This document shows, piece after piece, positions 60,932 through 64,000 of a stretch of 64,000 bases of DNA. Below the pieces are notes generated by a model. The model saw nothing but the letters and a program-made list of their open reading frames with translations, searched no databases and was not told where the DNA came from. How positions within the stretch are numbered: the first letter of the stretch is position 1; every line of letters starts with the position of its first letter. Both the position numbers and the translations under genes were made by a program. This stretch comes from Austropuccinia psidii (taxonomy: Eukaryota; Basidiomycota; Pucciniomycetes; Pucciniales; Sphaerophragmiaceae), in contig JALGQZ010000014.1 in the NCBI GenBank assembly GCA_023105745.1, positions 6,292,888-6,356,887 on the forward strand. Reading direction: 5' to 3'.

Positions 60932-63706
60932 ATGTTATTATTATCTGTCAACCTCAAGAAATCGTTACATTTTAATAATAATCAATTTAAATCAATCTTT
61001 TCAAATAATTCAATCAGGAATATCAGTTCATCAAAATTTAATCTTAAAAATCAAAATTTAATAGAAAAAATCGTTCAAAAATATGCAGTAGATTTAAAAT
61101 CTGATAAATTTATTAAATCAGGTGATTTTGTCATGTTAAAACCTGAACGTTAGTTAAGTAAATTATTTTATTATTCAAACTTTCAAAAAGTTGAAAATTG
61201 AACTCATAATTTTCTCTCATTTTTCATTTTGGTAGATGTTATGACTGTAAGAAATCTTTTATTCCATTTATGAGGAAAGAAAATATTCAAATTGATTGAT
61301 GATTAATGATTCATGATTTTTCTTTTTCTTTTTATTATTGACATCTAGCATGATAATACTGCACCCGTCATTTCAAAATTTAATTCAATTGGAGCTTCCA
61401 AAATTTCCAATCCATCTCAACCGGTATTTACAATAGATCATGATGTTCAAAATAAATCAGAAAGTAATTTAAAAAAATATTCCAAAATTGAAAATTTCGC
61501 TCATCAACAAGGTATAGATTTTTATCCTCCTGGTAGAGGAATCGGTGTTAGTCCTTTTAATTAAATCTCAACCTGATTTCTTGCTTTCTCTTGATCTTAA
61601 TAGTTATTTATTTATTTTTCACTTTCTATTTTTTAATAGCATCAAATAATGATTGAAGAAGGTTACGCTTTTCCTGGTAAACTTATGGTCGGTAAGCCTA
61701 TTTGATTTCTTTTTGTATAATAAGCAAAAATTAAAAATTCATCCATTTTTCTAACCCATCTCTCATCCGAACCTTCCTCTTGTTTTCATCTTTCTTAGCT
61801 TCAGATTCTCATAGTAATATGTATGGTGGTGTGGGTTGTTTGGGCACTCCGGTCGTTAGAACTGATGCAGCGTTAGCTTGACAAGTTTTAGTCCTTTAAC
61901 AACTCAATTGTCTTAATTCTTCAACACTTATCATTCAACCATTGCTTTTCTTTTTTTTTTTTCAAAATTTAGATCAATATGGGCTACTCAGCGGACGTGG
62001 TGGCAAGTTCCCGAGATCGTCAAAGTCCAACTGATTGGCTCCTTGCCTTTTGGGGTAACGGGAAAGGATATTATTGTTTCTTTATGTGGAAGTTTCAATC
62101 AGGACCAGGTATTAAACACAGCCATAGAATTTACTGGAGATCAAATCAGCACTTTAACTATTGATGAGCGCTTAGCAATCTCAAACATGACAACTGAATG
62201 GGGTGCCTTAGCAGGTGTCTTTCCAATCGACCAAGTCTTAATTGATTGGTATCGTGATTTGTTGCGCAAACGAGAACTTTCAACTTTCATCAAAAGTCAT
62301 TCAATTCCATCCCCAAATTTTGGCCATCCTCGTTTATCACAGGCACGAGTTGACAACTTGAATCACTTAGCTAACCAACTAAAGCCTGATCCTGATGCCT
62401 ATTACTCAAAAACTCTCACCCTTGATCTCAGTACACTCGTTCCTCATGTTTCCGGACCCAATTCAGTCAAACTTTCCAATCCGCTATCTGCTCTAGAATC
62501 TCAAAATATTCCTATCAACAAAGCTTATTTATTATCATGCGTCAACTCAAGAACTTCAGATTTAAGAGCGGCTGCCGAAGTCGTCAAGGGCAAGTCGGTA
62601 GCACCTGGTGTTGAATTTTATATTGCGGCCGCATCATCTGTTGTTCAGGCTGAATCTGAAAGTAATGGCGATTGGGCCACCTTAGTAGAGGCAGGTGCCA
62701 AGGTTTTGCCTGCCGGTTGTGGACCATGCATTGGTCTTGGGACTGGTCTTCTTAAAGAGGGTGAAGTTGGAATTAGTGCGACGAATCGCAATTACAAGGG
62801 TCGAATGGGTAGTCCTTTAGCTAAAGCCTATCTTGCCAGTCCTGCCGTGGTTGCGGCTAGTGCCGTCGCTGGCAAAATTTGCGGCCCTCACAAATCTTCA
62901 AACACCATCCCTCAAATCAGCATTGTTCATCATACTCAGCCATCGCTTCCTGTGTCTTCTAGTAGCCCTTCTTCGGATATTGAACCTCTATTACCCTCTT
63001 TTCCAACTTCCTTCTCAGGGCCTCTTCTGTTCGCACCTGGTGATAACATCAATACTGATGGAATTTATCCTGGAAAATACACCTATCAAGATGGTGAGAA
63101 ACGCATTAGAAATTTGCTTCACTCATTTGATTTTTATGAGATGTTAACACCAGTATCTCCACCATCACATTAGATATCACCGCTGAACAACAAGCTAAAG
63201 TTGTCATGGAAAATTACGACCCCACTTTCGCGGCCACGGTCTCAGAGCTATTTCCTTCATCAACTGAGCTGTTTACGACTTCTGTACAGAATCAAAACTT
63301 TTCTCAAAAGGCACTTCACAGCTCAAAAACAGGCAAGGGAGTGATTTTAGTATCAGGATATAATTTTGGTACAGGTTCATCTCGAGAGCAAGCGGCAACA
63401 GCCTTAAAGAATTCTGGAATTCCAGTAGTGATTGGAGGTAGCTTTAGTGACATTTTTAAAAGGAACTCAATAAATAATGGTTTAATTTGTCTTGAATCCC
63501 CACAACTTGTTAAAACTCTAAATGAGCGGTTTGGAAACTCAATTAATAAAGATAGCACCCAATTAACGATTACAACCGATTGGGAAATAGAATTGAATTG
63601 CATAACAAGTCAACTTGTTATCAAAACAGGAAATGGAAGCGAAGAATTAATTTTCCCAATTCAATCGATTGGAAGATCAGTTCAAGAAATGTGCGTTCAC
63701 TTTTGA
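60932..63706 (+). CDS. LYS4: Homoaconitase, mitochondrial
   Basis: Homoaconitase converts homocitrate to homoisocitrate in the alpha-aminoadipate lysine pathway of fungi, using a [4Fe-4S] cluster in the matrix. Seven exons: 60932-61148, 61236-61246, 61349-61546, 61640-61691, 61799-61871, 61973-63093, 63174-63706, giving 734 residues, normal for the family. An N-terminal presequence without acidic residues covers about the first 36 residues. Conserved blocks across the splices: [55 protein letters not shown]. Cluster cysteines are in CVNSRTSDL (about residue 373) and GCGPCIGLG (433, 436). The C-terminal swivel domain holds [10 protein letters not shown] and RNSINNGL. The ATG at 60932 is preferred (A at -3) over the in-frame ATG at 60689, which would hide the presequence. 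Intact. Confidence 0.97.
61236..61246 (+). other. LYS4: 11-nt microexon of LYS4
   Basis: ATGTTATGACT lies between a GGTAG acceptor and a GTAAGA donor. It supplies the conserved HVMT residues across phases 1 and 0. Joining exon 1 directly to exon 3 would shift the frame and lose this motif, so the microexon is required. Confidence 0.9.
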
Positions 63707-64000
63707 TGGCTCGTACAATCTCACAAGAAAGTTGCTAATCAAACGAATGTATTTGTGATTTTATCTTTTGAAAACCCATAATCAATTTTGGGTGTGTGTC
63801 TCTTAATTTTATAAGCTTCTTGGCTGGTGGATTAGAAGGATGGGTACGAGAAAGGATTTAAAAGATCAGTAAACAAATCGACCGGAATTTTCGTAATATT
63901 TTGTTGAAAAAATTCATGACATTAGTTTGTGCTGCTTGAATATACTCTAGATTTTTCTGCACTTATTTCACTGTTTAAAGAATTCAAATCAAAAGGCATA
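63707..64000. other. 3' flank of LYS4
   Basis: No ORF or element seen before the end of the window. The LYS4 polyadenylation site should lie here, but no signal is clear. Confidence 0.5.

Overview
The window looks like part of a very AT-rich, repeat-bloated fungal nuclear genome, most likely a rust fungus (Pucciniales). The evidence is small-intron mitochondrial genes, Ty3/Gypsy chromovirus pol sequences and 5-bp target-site duplications. The gag/pol wording resembles repeats I associate with the myrtle rust Austropuccinia psidii. That species call is recognition only, not a database result. Only two host genes are visible in 64 kb, both nuclear genes for mitochondrial proteins: TIM44 (minus strand, 43.6-45.5 kb, 4 exons) and homoaconitase LYS4 (plus strand, 60.9-63.7 kb, 7 exons).

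Layout. 1-13387: a young, large LTR retrotransposon with two 1928-bp LTRs that differ at one base I could find. It carries a gag-protease ORF but no recognisable reverse transcriptase, RNase H or integrase. A GC-richer block on the opposite strand holds a spliced antisense ORF flanked by long A-tracts. The bases left of the first LTR are the element's own 3' internal tail, so the window opens inside a tandem (internal-LTR-internal-LTR) array. This element sits inside the integrase region of an older minus-strand chromovirus (13388-21714), whose leader also holds a TIR element packed with palindromic GGCAT repeats. 21715-25108: no gene. 25114-35103: a second, complete but dead chromovirus of the same family on the plus strand, with a perfect ATATC target duplication.

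35.4-39.3 kb: two solo LTRs of different families (35452-36869 and 37113-39304). 39.3-43.6 kb: AT-rich desert. 43623-45499: TIM44. 45.5-52.5 kb: desert. 52530-53953: another solo LTR with a perfect duplication (AATTG). 54-57.2 kb: desert. 57223-59116: a further solo LTR. 60932-63706: LYS4.

How the parts relate. TIM44 tethers the Hsp70 motor on the inner side of the mitochondrial import pore. LYS4 is a matrix Fe-S enzyme of the alpha-aminoadipate lysine pathway. They are about 15 kb apart, divergently transcribed, and not obviously co-regulated. The most unusual part of the window is the antisense spliced gene inside the pol-less tandem retrotransposon.
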